From Cristatella mucedo (lineage: Eukaryota > Bryozoa > Phylactolaemata > Cristatellidae), in contig WPIO01000082.1 of NCBI GenBank assembly GCA_009760855.2, positions 186,001 to 250,000 on the forward strand: a DNA stretch of 64,000 bases. Direction: 5' to 3'. This document shows, in pieces, positions 39,023 to 51,130 of this stretch. The notes beneath the pieces were generated by a model. The model saw only the letters and a list, made by a program, of their open reading frames with translations. It was not told the DNA's origin and did no database searches. Every line of letters starts with the position of its first letter. Position 1 is the stretch's first letter. Made by a program: the position numbers and the translations under genes.

Positions 39023-39818
39023 TTAGTGTCGCCAGAACGTCGTCAGCCAGCGGCACTGTGAAACAGTAGAGGGCTAACAACGGGCTTCCGCAACCGGCGA
39101 GTACCGAAAGACAACACTCACGTCCGACGAGATCCCACGAGACTGCGGCGGTGCAAAGGCTTCCCGTTAACCGGTAGAAAGCAGCTCTAAGGACTTATTG
39201 TCTTGATTATGAAGAATGTTTCAAGCGTTTTGCATCGTCATTTTATTCATGGAGAACGTACACCGACATAGACCTGCGTTGGTTTGCCGTGCGAACGCTA
39301 CTTTAACCGTTTTATCGGGTCGGTCAGCACGCCAAGGTCGCGACCTCGGGGTCACTGTTGGCCGGCCTACTGCGTACCGGACTTTCATAAGCGTCTATAC
39401 CGACTATTCAACGCAATTGCTTCCTTGCGCGATCTTTATTTTCCCCTGCGTGCCTAATGACTTTCAGAGCAGTTGCATTCCACCTCTGGATGCGCTTGGG
39501 TGGGCGCCGAGACTGCAGCTGACCGGCTGCTGCATGCGAAGCTCTGCATAAGCTTCGATTACGACTCGCCGTGCGGCTGGAAAGATCTCAGTGCTCCACC
39601 CAAGGAGTACGCTTGTAGCCTGCTCGGTGCTACCTGAAAGAAGTTCTCGATCCTGCGCCTCCAAACTTAGCAGATGACCTAGCGCTAGCGATTCTATAAA
39701 CTATATTCACCCTGAGCGCCGATGAGTGAGGGGATCATTAAGAAACGACTCACCGTCTGGAATTTAGTTTGAAGTATTAAAGGCGCCGATCGCTTACGTG
39801 GCACTGAAGACTACGCAC

Positions 39819-40274
39819 CTGTTAGGGTGTGTGCAGTGGCTCGTAACCAGCTGGAAATCAGAGGAAGGTGACACAACCCGATAAGTCCTTGAAGTCACAG
39901 CGATTACGAGCAGGCACTTAGTAAAAGTTCGCCAGTTACGCATGTTGTGTGTGCCTGTTGCTTCTCGGCCACTGGTGTGTGCCCCGATCACGGCGGGTGG
40001 TTGGGCGGTTGGCTCGGTGCGGCCTTTAATGTGGGCGGGTGTTTGGGCGGTTGGCTCGGTGCGGCCTTTGATATGGGCATGTGGCCCACCACGGTGGCTC
40101 ACTACGGATGCACTCCCTTATCTGTGGTGAGTCAGCCCCTAGCTCATATATGTATCCGCTGGGGGAATAAAGAGAGAGTCTCGTTCACCCCTCACGTTCG
40201 CCCGCTCGAGTCTTCGTGTCTCCGTGAGACTCCACTAGCGCTGCTGCAGCCGGAGACGCAGTAACGTAACACGC
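39819..40274 (+). mobile_element. Possible solo LTR upstream of KCMF1
   Basis: The segment begins TGTTAGGG and ends GTAACGTAACA, giving TGTTA/TAACA inverted ends. Near the right it has a TATA-like ATATATG, then AATAAA (about 40167), then a GT- and C-rich stretch, as in a U3-R-U5 layout. No internal region and no clean target-site duplication were found, and it is not similar to the LTR at 16699. Confidence 0.35.
39994..40077. repeat. 42-bp tandem repeat, two copies
   Basis: Two units starting CGGGTGGTTGGGCGGTTGGC and CGGGTGTTTGGGCGGTTGGC are adjacent, differing at a few bases. The period is a multiple of three, which produces repeated frames on both strands, but there is no sign of a protein-coding gene. 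Confidence 0.85.
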
Positions 40275-41488
40275 ATTCAACCTGCATTCTAGCCTACTGT
40301 GAACGTACGAAGTATTCAACTTGGTAACTTATTTTCTAGCATTTTCGCGTGTGCACGTACGAGACGGTCGGCGCTGCCGAAATTATCTGTACCCTTTCAT
40401 ATGCAAAAGATCGCAGAATAGATTTTAGCTCGCTTGATAGAAAAAAAGCTAATAATATTTGCGGTGAAATTAACATTGACTGGGCTTAATTTAGCGGTCC
40501 TGCCAGCGCCGGTTCAGAATTAGGTACCTTCGTTTCGTAAATTGTTCTCTCGCCTTTACTCGGAGCCACGTTGAGAGTGCATAATATAAAGAAACTGAAC
40601 TTTCATATGTTGACTGCTAAGTTACGTTCACTGAGAATTGGAGAGCGTTGGCCTGGACAGAGTTGTCTTTACCTAGGACTCAAATGGTGCCGACTATGGT
40701 GCTGGTCTATGTAGGCTGAGGGGGGTAGGTTAGGCCTAGGTCGGTTAGCGCTCGTTCTCGCGGATGGAGTGAGGTACTTCTTGTTAGCTGAATTGTTAGC
40801 TGAATGGTTAGCCGTTTTCTGGCCGAAAATAAGTGCAGACATATGCAGAGGTGGGGCACTAGGTGCATACGAGGAGACCCGAGCACCGGTCAACTGAAAA
40901 GTTGCTCTGTTTAGGTGGTTGCCAAATACAGCCAACCACCCTGGCTGAAGGCAAAGGTGAACCCGGGTGGGAAGGTAAAGGTGTACCCAGGCTAGGTTCG
41001 GTTGGCTGGGACAGGACTGCTATACTGCGGTAAGGGTCACCGGCAAGGCCGGGGTCTGACCTTTGTCATGTGCGGTGACGTGGGGTCACCAGGGCTCTTG
41101 GGTAGGAGAAATTGGCCCTGTAAGTCGTGGTGTTGGAGGCCCCCGATCTCGCCGAGTTATGGACCTGGATTCGTGCAGGCGTGCTCCGGCGATGCTGCTG
41201 CGAACTCAAGGCAACGAGTGCCCAAGGCCGTAGCGGAACTGAATAGCACGCTCGTTGTTGTGATTTGTATATTCCGCGTTGATGATTGCTTTTTACCCGA
41301 TACGACATCTGCTAATTTTCGTCTATCCTCGGTTTCACCTTGGATATCCAAAAATTACCAGATATCATATCGTGCAAAAACACTCATCACTAAGATAGCA
41401 AGTTTTATTATAGTTCTAGAATAACAAAAAATTTTGTCTACTGAAAATTAATTTATTTTAGTAAAAATATTTTTACCTTATATAGCAA

Positions 41489-44400
41489 ATGTCTTCTCAA
41501 TCAAGACAAAGAAATTCTTTTCCTTTTGAAGTTGGAAGATTAATGAATATTGATATTGATTCATCAAGTAGAAGATATGTTGGAAAACAAGGTAGGATTA
41601 CTAGAGTTGGCTTTATAGAACCAGTTGTTACTGGAGGTGGAAATACTTTAACTTTTACTTTTTAAACGAAAAGAAGATATGCATACTTTAAATCACTTAA
41701 AGAATTACTCAGATATCAAACAAATAAATTACTTAAAAAAGTGAGAAGTTCATGGCCATCTATTAGAGTTCACTTTAAAGTATAGTTTGATATGAGAATG
41801 TTTGATAATGGGGAAAGAGAAATAGAAGGAGCACAATCAAAGTCTATGTTAACTATGAATAGTGAGCCAGTAAATACAACTTATGAAAGAATAATGCTTT
41901 CATTAAGAACACAGTGAATACAATTTATGAAAGAATAATGCTTTCATTAGGAACAAATTCCGAGATGCTAATTTAACACAATGTTGGATCAGGATGGGTA
42001 TTTCTTGGTTATCATTCATTTATGGTTGTTATTTCTAAATATATTCCTATAGGCAGAGGATCATACATCGAAACTCCTGAATATCTTTAAAAAAGTGTGC
42101 AACGAATTTAAAAAAAATGATAATGATTTTTGTGCTCTATGGTGTGTTTTAAGAGCTTTAAACCCAATAGAGAGAAATAAGTAGAAGATAAATGACTTAA
42201 AATACTATCTATTAAGTATTCTCACTTGCTTAAATGAAATTGAATGGTCTTTAATGGTTAAAGATGTTGATAAATTAGGGAAAGCTATGAATGCTAGTAT
42301 AAATGTTTACTCAGGCGGATATAAACAGTCAAGAATTTCTCGATTAAGAGTAGTAAAAAAGTCTGATGAGAAAGAAGATAGACACATAAATCTACTATCT
42401 ACTACTTGCTAAAAATGAAAAAGAACATTATATGTTGATTAACAATTTCAATTCATTATGTAGACCTGTAAATTCTGGAGGAAAACAGTATTATTGTCAG
42501 ATGTTTAAACGGATTCTTTGATAAAAAACCAGTAGATGAACACTTAGAACTATGTAAAAGTATGAACTCGGGAACAACAGTTTATGTAATGCCTAATGAA
42601 AAGAGTAAGTTTATTAAATTTGATTCTGTCAAACATGTCCATATGTTTGTTATGCAGACTTTGAGTGTATAATTGAAAAAGGAAAAATGAATCAATTCAT
42701 ACTCCTGCTTATGTTATTACTAATTGGAAAGGAGAAGTTGCTGATAAATTTATGAATGTAGGATCTGATTGCGTAGTTAAGTTTTTACAAAGACTATTTG
42801 ATCTGTCAGACTTTTTAAATACCAACTTGATTAGACATAAGTCAGAAAGTAAAATTGACGATTTAACCTATGATGAAATAGAGGAGCATACAAAATCTAT
42901 TTTCTGTTGGATGTGAAAAGAGCTATTTGATACAAAGAAAAGTGATTTTAGAAAAGTTCATGATCATTGTCACTTAACTAATAAATGTAAAGGAGCAGCT
43001 CATCACTCTTGCTATTTAAAATCTGGAATTAATTTTAAGAAATGGCAACTACCTGTCATATTTCATAATTGTAGATGATACGATTCACACATTATTGTTA
43101 AAGCACTTGAGAACTTTAGTGTTGAAGCTGAACGAATAGCAAATAATCTAGAAAAATGCATGATGCTTAGAGTTCGAGATTTGGCTTTTAAAGATAGTGC
43201 ACAACTCATGCTCAGATCATTAGACTTTATAGCATCAACAATGGGTAAAACAATTGATTGTTTTCCAATTTCTAATAAAGTTTTAATTGAAAAGTTTCCA
43301 AATAAAAAGTATTAATATGCTTGCAACAAAAGAAGAGTATCCATACGAGTTGATGGATTCATTTTACAAGTTCTTCATTACTTCTATTCCAAATAAGGAA
43401 GATTTTTACTCAAGTGTTTACATGACTGGAATATCTGATGAAAGTTATAAAAAAGCAAATGCTGTTTGGAAAGAATTCGATTGTAAAAGTAAGTTAGAAT
43501 ACCATAATTTATATCTGTTAACTGACGTGTTATTACTTGCAGATGGTTTTGAAAGTTTTAGAAAAGGTTTGATATCAAAATTAAAACTAGATCCAGCAAA
43601 CTTTGTAACAACACCAAAATTCTCATGGAGTGCAGTATTTTGGTTTTCAGGAGTAGAAATTGAGTTATCAACTGATAGACAGAACTCTGATATGTTTAAA
43701 AAGTCAATACGAGTTGGAATATGTCAAGTAAATAGTAGACTTGTTAAAGCAAATAACCCAATGGCTCCAGGATTTGATAAAGATAAACCAACAAGATGGA
43801 TAACTTATCACGATGCAACAAGCCTTTATCCTACAGCAATGATGGAACTTCTTCCAGAAGGTAACAATGAAAAAATTTCAAGTGAAGGATGGAATATTGA
43901 TAATGTTCTTAAATTAATATATGAATCAGACACTGGTTACTTATTTGTTGTTGATATTAAGTATGCTATTAATACTAAGGAGTATTACCCTGATTTACAC
44001 AGTGAATACCCACTATGTGCTTGTAATAGAGTTGTTGACTGCAGCGAATATTCTGATTTTCAAAATAAATTCAAAACAGGTGCTAGTAATGTTCCAAAGT
44101 TAATGTGTGACTTTCTTCCGAAGAAAGATTATTTACTACACTATAGATATTTAAAATTCTGTTTGACACATGGAATAATAGCAACTGTAAAGAAAGTTTT
44201 GAAGTTTAAACAATCTAGATGGCTTAAGCCATATATTGAAATGTGTGCTGAAATGAAAGCAGCAAATTCAAGTAACGAGTTTTTCAGAAATCTTTGGAAG
44301 TTGATATATAATGTATTTTATGGAAAAACTTGTGAAGATGTTGAAAAAGAGTTAAAACTTATTTATTTAGTGCAATAGATGAAGTAGGAAAAAAAAAGTT

Positions 44401-44817
44401 CAATAAACGAATAAGAGATCCTAAAATGGTTAATTTTAGAGACTTGGAGAATCACTTATAATATTTCAAATGAATCAATCAAAAATAAGATTGAATAAAC
44501 CAATATATATTGGAAGTTCAATTTTAGAGTGATACGAGTTACATATGCAAAAGTTTTATTACAATGTTATAAAACAAAAATATGGTAGTAAAGTTAGTCT
44601 CATATACACTGATACCGACTCATTGATTATGGATATTGAAACACATAATTTATATGATGATATGAATGCAATGTCAGACTACTTTGATGTTGACACAATA
44701 GAAAATTTTAAAGATGAAACGTTAAATGTTAACGATCCAGCTCTTGCTACTAGTTCCACTCTACTTATATCTTATGCTGATTATCTTGTTAAATCAAGGA
44801 TAGCAGCATATGATTAA
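41489..44817 (+). pseudogene. Protein-primed family B DNA polymerase, broken and lacking its C-terminus
   Basis: The product would replicate the viral genome. Start ATG is at 41489 and the first 430 bp stay in one frame apart from TAA at 41663 and TAG at 41783. An RVHFKV-type N-terminal segment is followed by the DFCALWCVLRALNP block (about 42135), the zinc-like VHDHCHLTNKCKGAAH block (about 42955-43005) and an exonuclease segment ending YDSHIIVKAL. The long open part (43287-44378) has YHNLYLLTDVLLLAD, IRVGICQVNSRLVKANNP, polymerase motif A DATSLYP (43812-43832) and motif B KLIYNVFYGKT (about 44298-44330). Motif C YTDTDSL is at 44605-44625. After LYDDMNAMSDYFD the sequence leaves the polymerase pattern, so the thumb region is missing. 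A 44-bp tandem duplication (41873/41917) adds a frameshift. The family is the organellar/viral DNA polymerase B group seen in Polintons and adintoviruses. Confidence 0.93.
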
Positions 44818-44964
44818 CAAACACTTGATTCTGATATTTCACTTATGACAGAAATGTCAGTTAAGAAATTGTATCAAGATGAATGTGATATTGAAGCTCA
44901 AAAAATAATAACGGTTGAATTATCTGATGTAACACCTAACCTTGAAACTACTGTTAGATCTAAA

Positions 44965-47773
44965 GCAGTCTTTTGAATCAATTGTCCTGGTCTCACCCGA
45001 AAACAAGCTACCGATAGTGGCAGTAGTCTATCGCCCACCAGGTACCAAATCCTCCTTTATCTCAGATTTCTCCGATCTCATTTCGATTCTGTGTGCAAGA
45101 AATCGATCCTTCCTCGTTATGGGTGATTTCAACGTTCACTTTGATAACTTATCTGATGCTTTCAGCACCGAATTTCGTACATTGACAGACTCATTATCTC
45201 TTGTGACTCATGTGCATGGCCCTACCCACATCAAGGGTCACACACTCGATCAAATTTTCTCATATAACTGCACTTTGTCATCACCAGTTATCACCAAATC
45301 CTGCTTATCTGACCACATGCAGATCTCATTCAATCTACAGTGTGTGCCCACATTCTCCTCTAAAATAACCTGTGAATCGCGAAACCTCAAGACCCTTGAC
45401 ATCGATTCTGTCCGTGCGAGCATATCTGCTTCACCTTTGCTGCTCAGTCCTCCCTCCGATCTGTCATCACTGGTAGATTGCTACAACACGACACTAGCTG
45501 ACACGCTCGACGAGTTTGCACCTTTGACAAAGCGCACTGTGCGCCCCCGCCCAGACGGCCTATGGTTTACCACAGACATTAAACTAGCCAAGTCTACTAA
45601 ACGAAAGCTTGAAAAGGCATACAAAAGATCCGGACTAACTGTCCATCGACAGGCATATGAAGACTACTGTAGGTCGTACCAATCGATCCTAGCAAAGGCT
45701 AAGTCTAGCTTCTATAGAAACATTGTTGAATCACAGATGCACAATCCAAAAATGCTGATGTCGACAATAAACCATCTCCTCAACCGTTCCCAGGTTAGCT
45801 CCTTACCTGATGATCCTTGTGATGATCTAGCCGATCGCTTCTCTCGATTCTTTGTGCAGAAGATAGACAAAATCAGGGAATCCATCCCTGCGATGACAAC
45901 CTTCCCACTAGAATGCTGTTCCTCGGTTCCTGGCTGCGCCTCAATGTCTGCATTTAAACAGGTCACTAGTGATGTAGTCCTAAAGCTCGTATCTCAATCA
46001 AAGAAGACAACAAGTCCACTGGACCCTATTCCCACTGTCCTGCTCCTACGTTGCATTGATCTGCTGCTGCCATGCATAACCAACATCATTAATGTGTCAT
46101 TAGCCTCAGGTCAGGTCCCAGCACCTTTCAAAAAAGCTGTAGTCAGGCCACTTCTCAAGAAAGCTACACTAGACCAAGAGAACTTAAGCAACTACCGCCC
46201 AGTCTCCCTTCTACCATTCCTATCAAAGACACTGGAACGGGTCGTGGTGGACCAGCTGAACTCGTATATCGAAACCTCACACCTTGCTAGTAAGTTCCAG
46301 TCTGGCTTTAGAGCTAATCACTCCACAGAGTCAGCATTGCTTCGGGTATACAACGACCTACTTAGGAATGCAGACATGGGTAGAGTGTCTCTGCTTGTTT
46401 TGCTCGATCTTTCGGCAGCTTTTGATACCATCGATCACAAAGTACTTCTAGAGCGCCTCTCATCTCGCCTGGGCATCACTGGCACTGCTCTGCAGTGGTT
46501 CAGGTCCTATCTCAGTGGGAGGCTCCAGAGTGTTGACGTGAATGGACAAAGATCATCTGAAGTACCTCTAAAATATGGAGTACCTCAGGGCTCTGTGCTA
46601 GGTCCGGTCCTTTTCACCGTTTATACTCTCCCTCTCGCTGATGAGATTGCCAAGCACAATCTAGGCTTTCACTTCTATGCGGATGACACTCAGTTGTACC
46701 TTTGCTTTGATCCCTCCCAGCCTTCGAGCACCTCAAATTCTCTCAACTCACTTGCTGCATGCATTGATGACATCCGATCATGGATGGCAGCAAATTTTCT
46801 AAAACTAAACGATGATAAAACTAACTTACTAGTTATGGGCAAACCTAGTGTTATTCAGAAATTGGAAAGGCTGACTTTCAAAATTGGCTCTGCCAGCATA
46901 TCTCCAGTTGCATCAGCTCGAAATCTAGGTGTCATATTCCAAAGCGACCTCTCGTTTGACGACCACATCAGCTCCACAGTCAAATCAGCCTATTTTCAGC
47001 TTCATAACATTGCTAAAATTCGGGCTTGTTTAGATAAGGATACCACATCTAAGTTGATCCATGCATTCGTGACATCCCGTCTCGACTTCTGCAACTCACT
47101 GCTCGCCGGCCTACCGGCATGTGCGATCAGGCGATTGCAGCTGGTGCAAAACTCTGCAGCTAGGCTTGTCTGTCGTGAGTGTCGCAGTTGCCACATTACT
47201 CCACTTCTCGCCGACCTGCACTGGCTACCAGTCAAGCAACGGATTGACTTCAAGGTTTTGTCGCTCACTTTTAGGTCTCTTCATTCTATGGCTCCAGCCT
47301 ATCTTTCAGATATACTACCCCATTAGGCAAAGCATCGTACCACTCGCTTTTCGGAATCCAACAGTCTACAAATACCTCGTACAAACCTTAAATCCTTTGG
47401 AGACCGTGCATTTAGCTCGTATGCTCCCACAGCATGGAACTCCCTCCCGACCTGCATCAGAACATCCCCTGACCTGACCACATTTAAAAGAAACTTAAAA
47501 ACATACCTATTTAGGACAGCATTTAGTGGGTCCTTGTGATTCGTCCTCGATGTGCTTATGCGTGCTGACACTGTTCATGCTGCCACTAACCACATTTGCA
47601 TGCTGACCCAGTGCATGTAACCCCTAACCATGTTATTCAATTTGTTTGTTTTTCAAGCATGATTTTACTTACTATTCTATTGCGTATCACTTTGCAGCAA
47701 ATGTAAAGCTCCTAGAAAGAGATTAAGTTCTCTGAGGGCGCTTTATCAAGTGCAATATTATTATTATTATTAT
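44965..47773 (+). mobile_element. LINE-A copy inserted in the viral element
   Basis: The best preserved LINE-A copy in the window, 5'-truncated inside the endonuclease. Its GC content is clearly higher than that of its surroundings. The 3' end carries AAAGCTCCTAGAAAGAGATT followed by AAGTTCTCTGAGGGCGC, a nested hairpin, and then (ATT)n to 47773. It separates pieces of a viral open frame, so it inserted after the virus was in the genome. Confidence 0.93.
44972..47326 (+). CDS. LINE-A ORF2: endonuclease (partial) and reverse transcriptase
   Basis: About 785 codons are open. The N-terminal part is the second half of an APE-type endonuclease with FLVMGDFNVHFD, GHTLDQIFSY and LSDHMQISF. The reverse transcriptase follows with [59 protein letters not shown] and the catalytic [14 protein letters not shown]-terminal conserved region with [20 protein letters not shown] ends at LPH and a TAG at 47324. 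In the copy at 51131 the same place reads LPHQVKH, so this TAG is a premature stop (CAG to TAG). The protein makes cDNA from LINE RNA by target-primed reverse transcription. The family is of the CR1/L2 (jockey-superfamily) type. The first endonuclease motifs are missing. Confidence 0.93.
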   Translation, partial: FESIVLVSPENKLPIVAVVYRPPGTKSSFISDFSDLISILCARNRSFLVMGDFNVHFDNLSDAFSTEFRTLTDSLSLVTHVHGPTHIKGHTLDQIFSYNCTLSSPVITKSCLSDHMQISFNLQCVPTFSSKITCESRNLKTLDIDSVRASISASPLLLSPPSDLSSLVDCYNTTLADTLDEFAPLTKRTVRPRPDGLWFTTDIKLAKSTKRKLEKAYKRSGLTVHRQAYEDYCRSYQSILAKAKSSFYRNIVESQMHNPKMLMSTINHLLNRSQVSSLPDDPCDDLADRFSRFFVQKIDKIRESIPAMTTFPLECCSSVPGCASMSAFKQVTSDVVLKLVSQSKKTTSPLDPIPTVLLLRCIDLLLPCITNIINVSLASGQVPAPFKKAVVRPLLKKATLDQENLSNYRPVSLLPFLSKTLERVVVDQLNSYIETSHLASKFQSGFRANHSTESALLRVYNDLLRNADMGRVSLLVLLDLSAAFDTIDHKVLLERLSSRLGITGTALQWFRSYLSGRLQSVDVNGQRSSEVPLKYGVPQGSVLGPVLFTVYTLPLADEIAKHNLGFHFYADDTQLYLCFDPSQPSSTSNSLNSLAACIDDIRSWMAANFLKLNDDKTNLLVMGKPSVIQKLERLTFKIGSASISPVASARNLGVIFQSDLSFDDHISSTVKSAYFQLHNIAKIRACLDKDTTSKLIHAFVTSRLDFCNSLLAGLPACAIRRLQLVQNSAARLVCRECRSCHITPLLADLHWLPVKQRIDFKVLSLTFRSLHSMAPAYLSDILPH

Positions 47774-47861
47774 AAAGTTGATGCACTTCTAGATGATTCT
47801 TCCGAAATCTCTGGATGCACAACATGGATAGCATCTCAACTTCCAACGCTTTCTACTGTAA

Positions 47862-49797
47862 TATGTAATGTAATGTATCGCCGTCTGTAACTCCACAAAG
47901 TCATAAAGACCATGTGGGTGTTACGCAGGAGAGTTTTGTATAGCTCACTCACAGCCTAAGCGGCTTTCGGTACGCATTCGGTAGCCAACAGACTTCGTCT
48001 CTCGCAACAAAGAGAAAGTGGGAAGCATATCTGAGTCAGGAGAGCAGTTGAGGTATTGAGTAGCATGGAAGTAGCAGCCCAGGACCGCTGAAAAGGATGA
48101 GTCACAGTTTGCAGCAGGAGAGTAGTTGTCGTTGCATAAGAATTGTGGATGCGAGTTCCATAGCCTAGGACCTGCAGAGCTAAAGCTTCTGCCGCCAGCG
48201 GTCTTTAAGTGGAGGAATGGAACAGCTAATTTATTGTCCATACAAGACCCGAGAGCACGAAGAGGCTGAAACTGGTGCAGCAGTTCAGCTAGGAACAAAG
48301 GAGGAGCCAAGCCGTGGTGGGCCTTGTGAGTCAGAATAAGAACTTTGCCCTCTATCCGTTGATCAATCGGCATCTATCCTAGCTCTTTTAGCAAAGGAGA
48401 CACGTGGTCAAACCTCTGGGACTTGAAGACTAGCCTTGCAGCCATATTCATAAGCAGCTGCATTGACTTAGTTGCTTTCTTTGGTAGCGAAGCCAAAAGG
48501 GAATAACAATAATCAAGCCGAGACAGAACTAAAGAGCTAGTTACATTTTTTACAAGCCACTGTGGGAGACAGCTCCTAATCTTGGATAGGGATCGGATGT
48601 GATGGCTAGCTGTAGAGGCAGTCTTCTGAATGAAGCTTTTGAAATTGAGGCAGCTATCGAACACGACACCTAAATTACGAGCACGTGGTGAAGGTCGCAC
48701 AATAGCATCACCTATTAGAACAGCAAAGCCTTTTAATCCAGCCACACGCTTAGGGTGTCCTATGAGCAGCAGTTCGGTTTTATCGTCATTTAATTTCAGG
48801 AAGTTTTCCGACATCCATGATCGAATATCGGCAAGGCAAGCATTCAGTTTCTCAGTTGCCGCAGCAGATTCCGACGGTTTAAATGACAAATACAACTGAG
48901 TATCGTCAGCATAGAAGTGATATCCTATTCCATGGGCCTTAATCACTTTTCCCAGAGGTTGTGTATAAATGGAGAACAGCAAGGGACCGAGTACAGACCC
49001 TTGAGTGACTCCACAGGTGACCCTTCTCGTGTCTGAGACCTGACCCCCACACGACACGGATTGAACACGATCAGACAAGTATGATTTAAACCACGCCAGT
49101 GCTTCGTCTGCCAGACCGATCGTTGTTCTCAATCGTTCAAGCAGAACTTCGTGATCCATGGTGTCGAAGGCAGCAGACAGATCCAGCAGAGCTAGGGCAG
49201 TGACATTGCCGTCGTCGTTGCCACGTAGAATGTCATTGTTAACACGGAGGAGAGCAGTTTCAGTAGAGTACTGCCTCTTGAGCCCTGATTAAAATGTTTC
49301 TGACATTCCATTATTTTCAATATGTTCAACTAGCTGCTTAGCAACAATTTTTTCAAGAATCTTTGATAAGAACGGAAGAAGGGAAACTGGACAATAGTTT
49401 GCTAGGATCTCTGTGTCTAATCCAGGCTTTTTAAGAATAGGTCTAACGATTACCGAATTGAAAGACTTGGGGACGACCCCTTTTCCCAAAGAAGCATTAA
49501 AAATCTTGGTTATGGCAGGGCTAAGTTGGTCTGCAAGTGAAGACCACAGAGATGAAGGTATAGGGTCTTCAGGAGATGAGCTCTTTTTGCTAGACCTTAT
49601 CAGCCACATCACGGGCAGAAATATCGGAGAACCTTTTAAGGAAGGTCACAGGTTGAGGAACGTTTATTGCTTTGGTCGGAGGGGGCTTAATGGAGGCACG
49701 AATGTGCACAATTTTTTCAGTAAAGAAGGCTGAAAACTTTTCGGCTGAGCCCTTAATATCTGGGGAGTCAGACCTCACAGCATTGGCCAGTAAATCA
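47862..49797 (-). mobile_element. LINE-B copy inserted in the viral element
   Basis: On the - strand, from 49797 down to 47862, lies LINE-B: a connector (49590-49814 frame), NYCPVSLLPFLSKILEKIVA (about 49340-49400), then the open RT part 48374-49159 with [32 protein letters not shown] and YHFYADDTQLYLSF, and the C-terminal region at 47945-48373 with GPRLWNSHPQFLCN and [12 protein letters not shown]. The 3' end has the family sequence before a (TACAT)-type tail. Frameshifts at about 48373 and 49250 break it into three frames. It is 5'-truncated and probably dead. Confidence 0.92.
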
Positions 49798-50055
49798 AGA
49801 GTTAAACCAAACATCTCTGAAATTGTTAAAGATGAATGCTATGCAGTTCTTCCTGATATATCTGATGGAATTAGTGCAAAACAAAAGGCAACAGCAGCAG
49901 CTCTAGCATCTCAATCAACTGCACAATTAATTTTAATGAAAACAAAATTAACAGTATTATGGAAATAGTTTCAGTTGAGACAAAAAGTAAGGACTGTCTC
50001 GATGAAGTTTAAGGACAACAACATTCAAACTTTGAGATTTGTTTATATTCAATGG

Positions 50056-50790
50056 GTAATAATAATAATAATAATAATAATGTTAATGCACTTGATAAAG
50101 CATCCTCAGAGAACTTAATCTCTTTCTAGGCGCTTTACATTTGCTGCAAAGGGAAATGCAATTGAATGGTGACTAAAATCATGCTTGATAAACAAACAAA
50201 ATGAATAACATGGTTAGGGGTGACATGCACAGGGTCAGCATGCACATGTTGTTAGTGGCAGCATGCACAGTGTCAGCACGCATAAGCACATGAAGGACGA
50301 ATCACAGAGACCCACTAAATGCTGTCATAAATAGGTGTGTTTTTAAGTTCTTTTTAAATGTGGTCAGGTCAGGGCATGTTCTGACGCAGGTCGGGAGGGA
50401 GTTTCAGGCTTTGGGAGCATACGGACTAAATGCATGGTCTCCAAAGGATTTAAGGTTTGTACGAGGTATTTGTAGACTGTTGGATTCCGAAAAGCGGGTG
50501 GTACGATGCTTGACCTGATGGGGGAGTATATCTGAGAGGTAGGCTGGAGCCAAAGAATGAAGGGACCTAAAAGTGAGCGACAAAACCTTGAAGTCAATCC
50601 GTTGCATGACTGGTAGCCAGTGCAGGTCGGCGAGAAGTGGAGTAATGTGGCAACTGCGACACTCACGACATACAAGCCTAGCTGCAGAGTTTTGCACCAG
50701 CTGCAATCGCCTGATAGCACATGGTGGTAGGCCAGTAAGAAGTGAGTTGCATAAGTCGAGACGGGATGCCACGAATGCATGGACGATGCA
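50056..50790 (-). mobile_element. LINE-A 3' fragment, antisense
   Basis: An (AAT)n run at 50059-50083 marks the reversed tail, followed by the hairpin (GAGAACTTAATCTCTTTCTA) and the C-terminal region of LINE-A on the - strand (frame 50404-50772 with [20 protein letters not shown]). The RT core is absent. A short direct repeat of GATGCATGGAATGCATGG follows at about 50787-50826. Confidence 0.9.
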
Positions 50791-50829
50791 TGGAATGCAT
50801 GGGATAGATGCATGGAATGCATGGGTAGG

Positions 50830-51130
50830 ATTGAAGGTATTAGATCAACATTATTAAACGCTGTAAAACTAGTTCTTCAATTCAAAGATCTAAGGATTAG
50901 TCGTTCTGAACCAGAGATTGTATGTATATTTTACTAAAATTAGAGATGGTTCAATATTTGAAGAGTTTCTCAAAGAATTAAAAGTAGAAAAAATAAATAG
51001 TATTTAGTCAGAAGCTTACTCTAAAAAAATAGAACTAACCAAACAAATACAGAGAGAAATAGATGCAGGAAAGAATTGTGATCTACCAGAAGAATTGATT
51101 AAAGAGACAATGAATTGGAGGATTTAGGTA
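50830..51130 (+). pseudogene. Viral fragment, unrecognised
   Basis: This AT-rich stretch between two LINE-A copies encodes, over two + strand frames, [19 protein letters not shown] and then IRDGSIFEEFLKELKVEKI and KKIELTKQIQREIDAGKNC. It is helical and charged with one internal stop. It may continue the split ORF before it or be a separate small gene. No domain was recognised. Confidence 0.4.

Larger units (their letters stand above)
39023..41280. other. KCMF1 upstream region, GC-rich, no gene recognised
   Basis: This stretch lies 5' of the KCMF1 start codon (39020-39022, - strand) and should hold its promoter and 5'UTR. It is CpG-containing and I saw no TATA box in a firm position. A solo-LTR candidate (39819-40274) and a short tandem repeat lie in it. 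The frames at 41002-41424 show no domain. Confidence 0.5.
44818..49966 (+). pseudogene. Unrecognised viral ORF split by LINE-A and LINE-B
   Basis: Three AT-rich pieces on the + strand read as one helical, acidic protein: about 44818-44968 (EMSVKKLYQDECDIEAQKII), 47774-47862 (VDALLDDSSEISGC and TTWIASQLPTLST) and 49795-49966 (SEIVKDECYAVLPDISDGIS, then an Ala-rich end and TAG). A LINE-A copy separates pieces 1 and 2, a LINE-B copy separates pieces 2 and 3. The frame of piece 1 continues from the end of the polymerase remnant, so a deletion may have fused two genes. The function is unknown. It could be a virion or DNA-binding protein, but nothing in the sequence decides this. Confidence 0.5.

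Noticed and set aside
41002-41424. 140-codon frame at the left border of the viral element
   Set aside because: Crosses the composition change and has no recognisable domain; likely chance.
43287-44378. Mitochondrial linear-plasmid origin of the polymerase
   Set aside because: Polymerase type alone would allow it, but the neighbouring packaging ATPase, protease, PLA2 and capsid genes indicate a virus.
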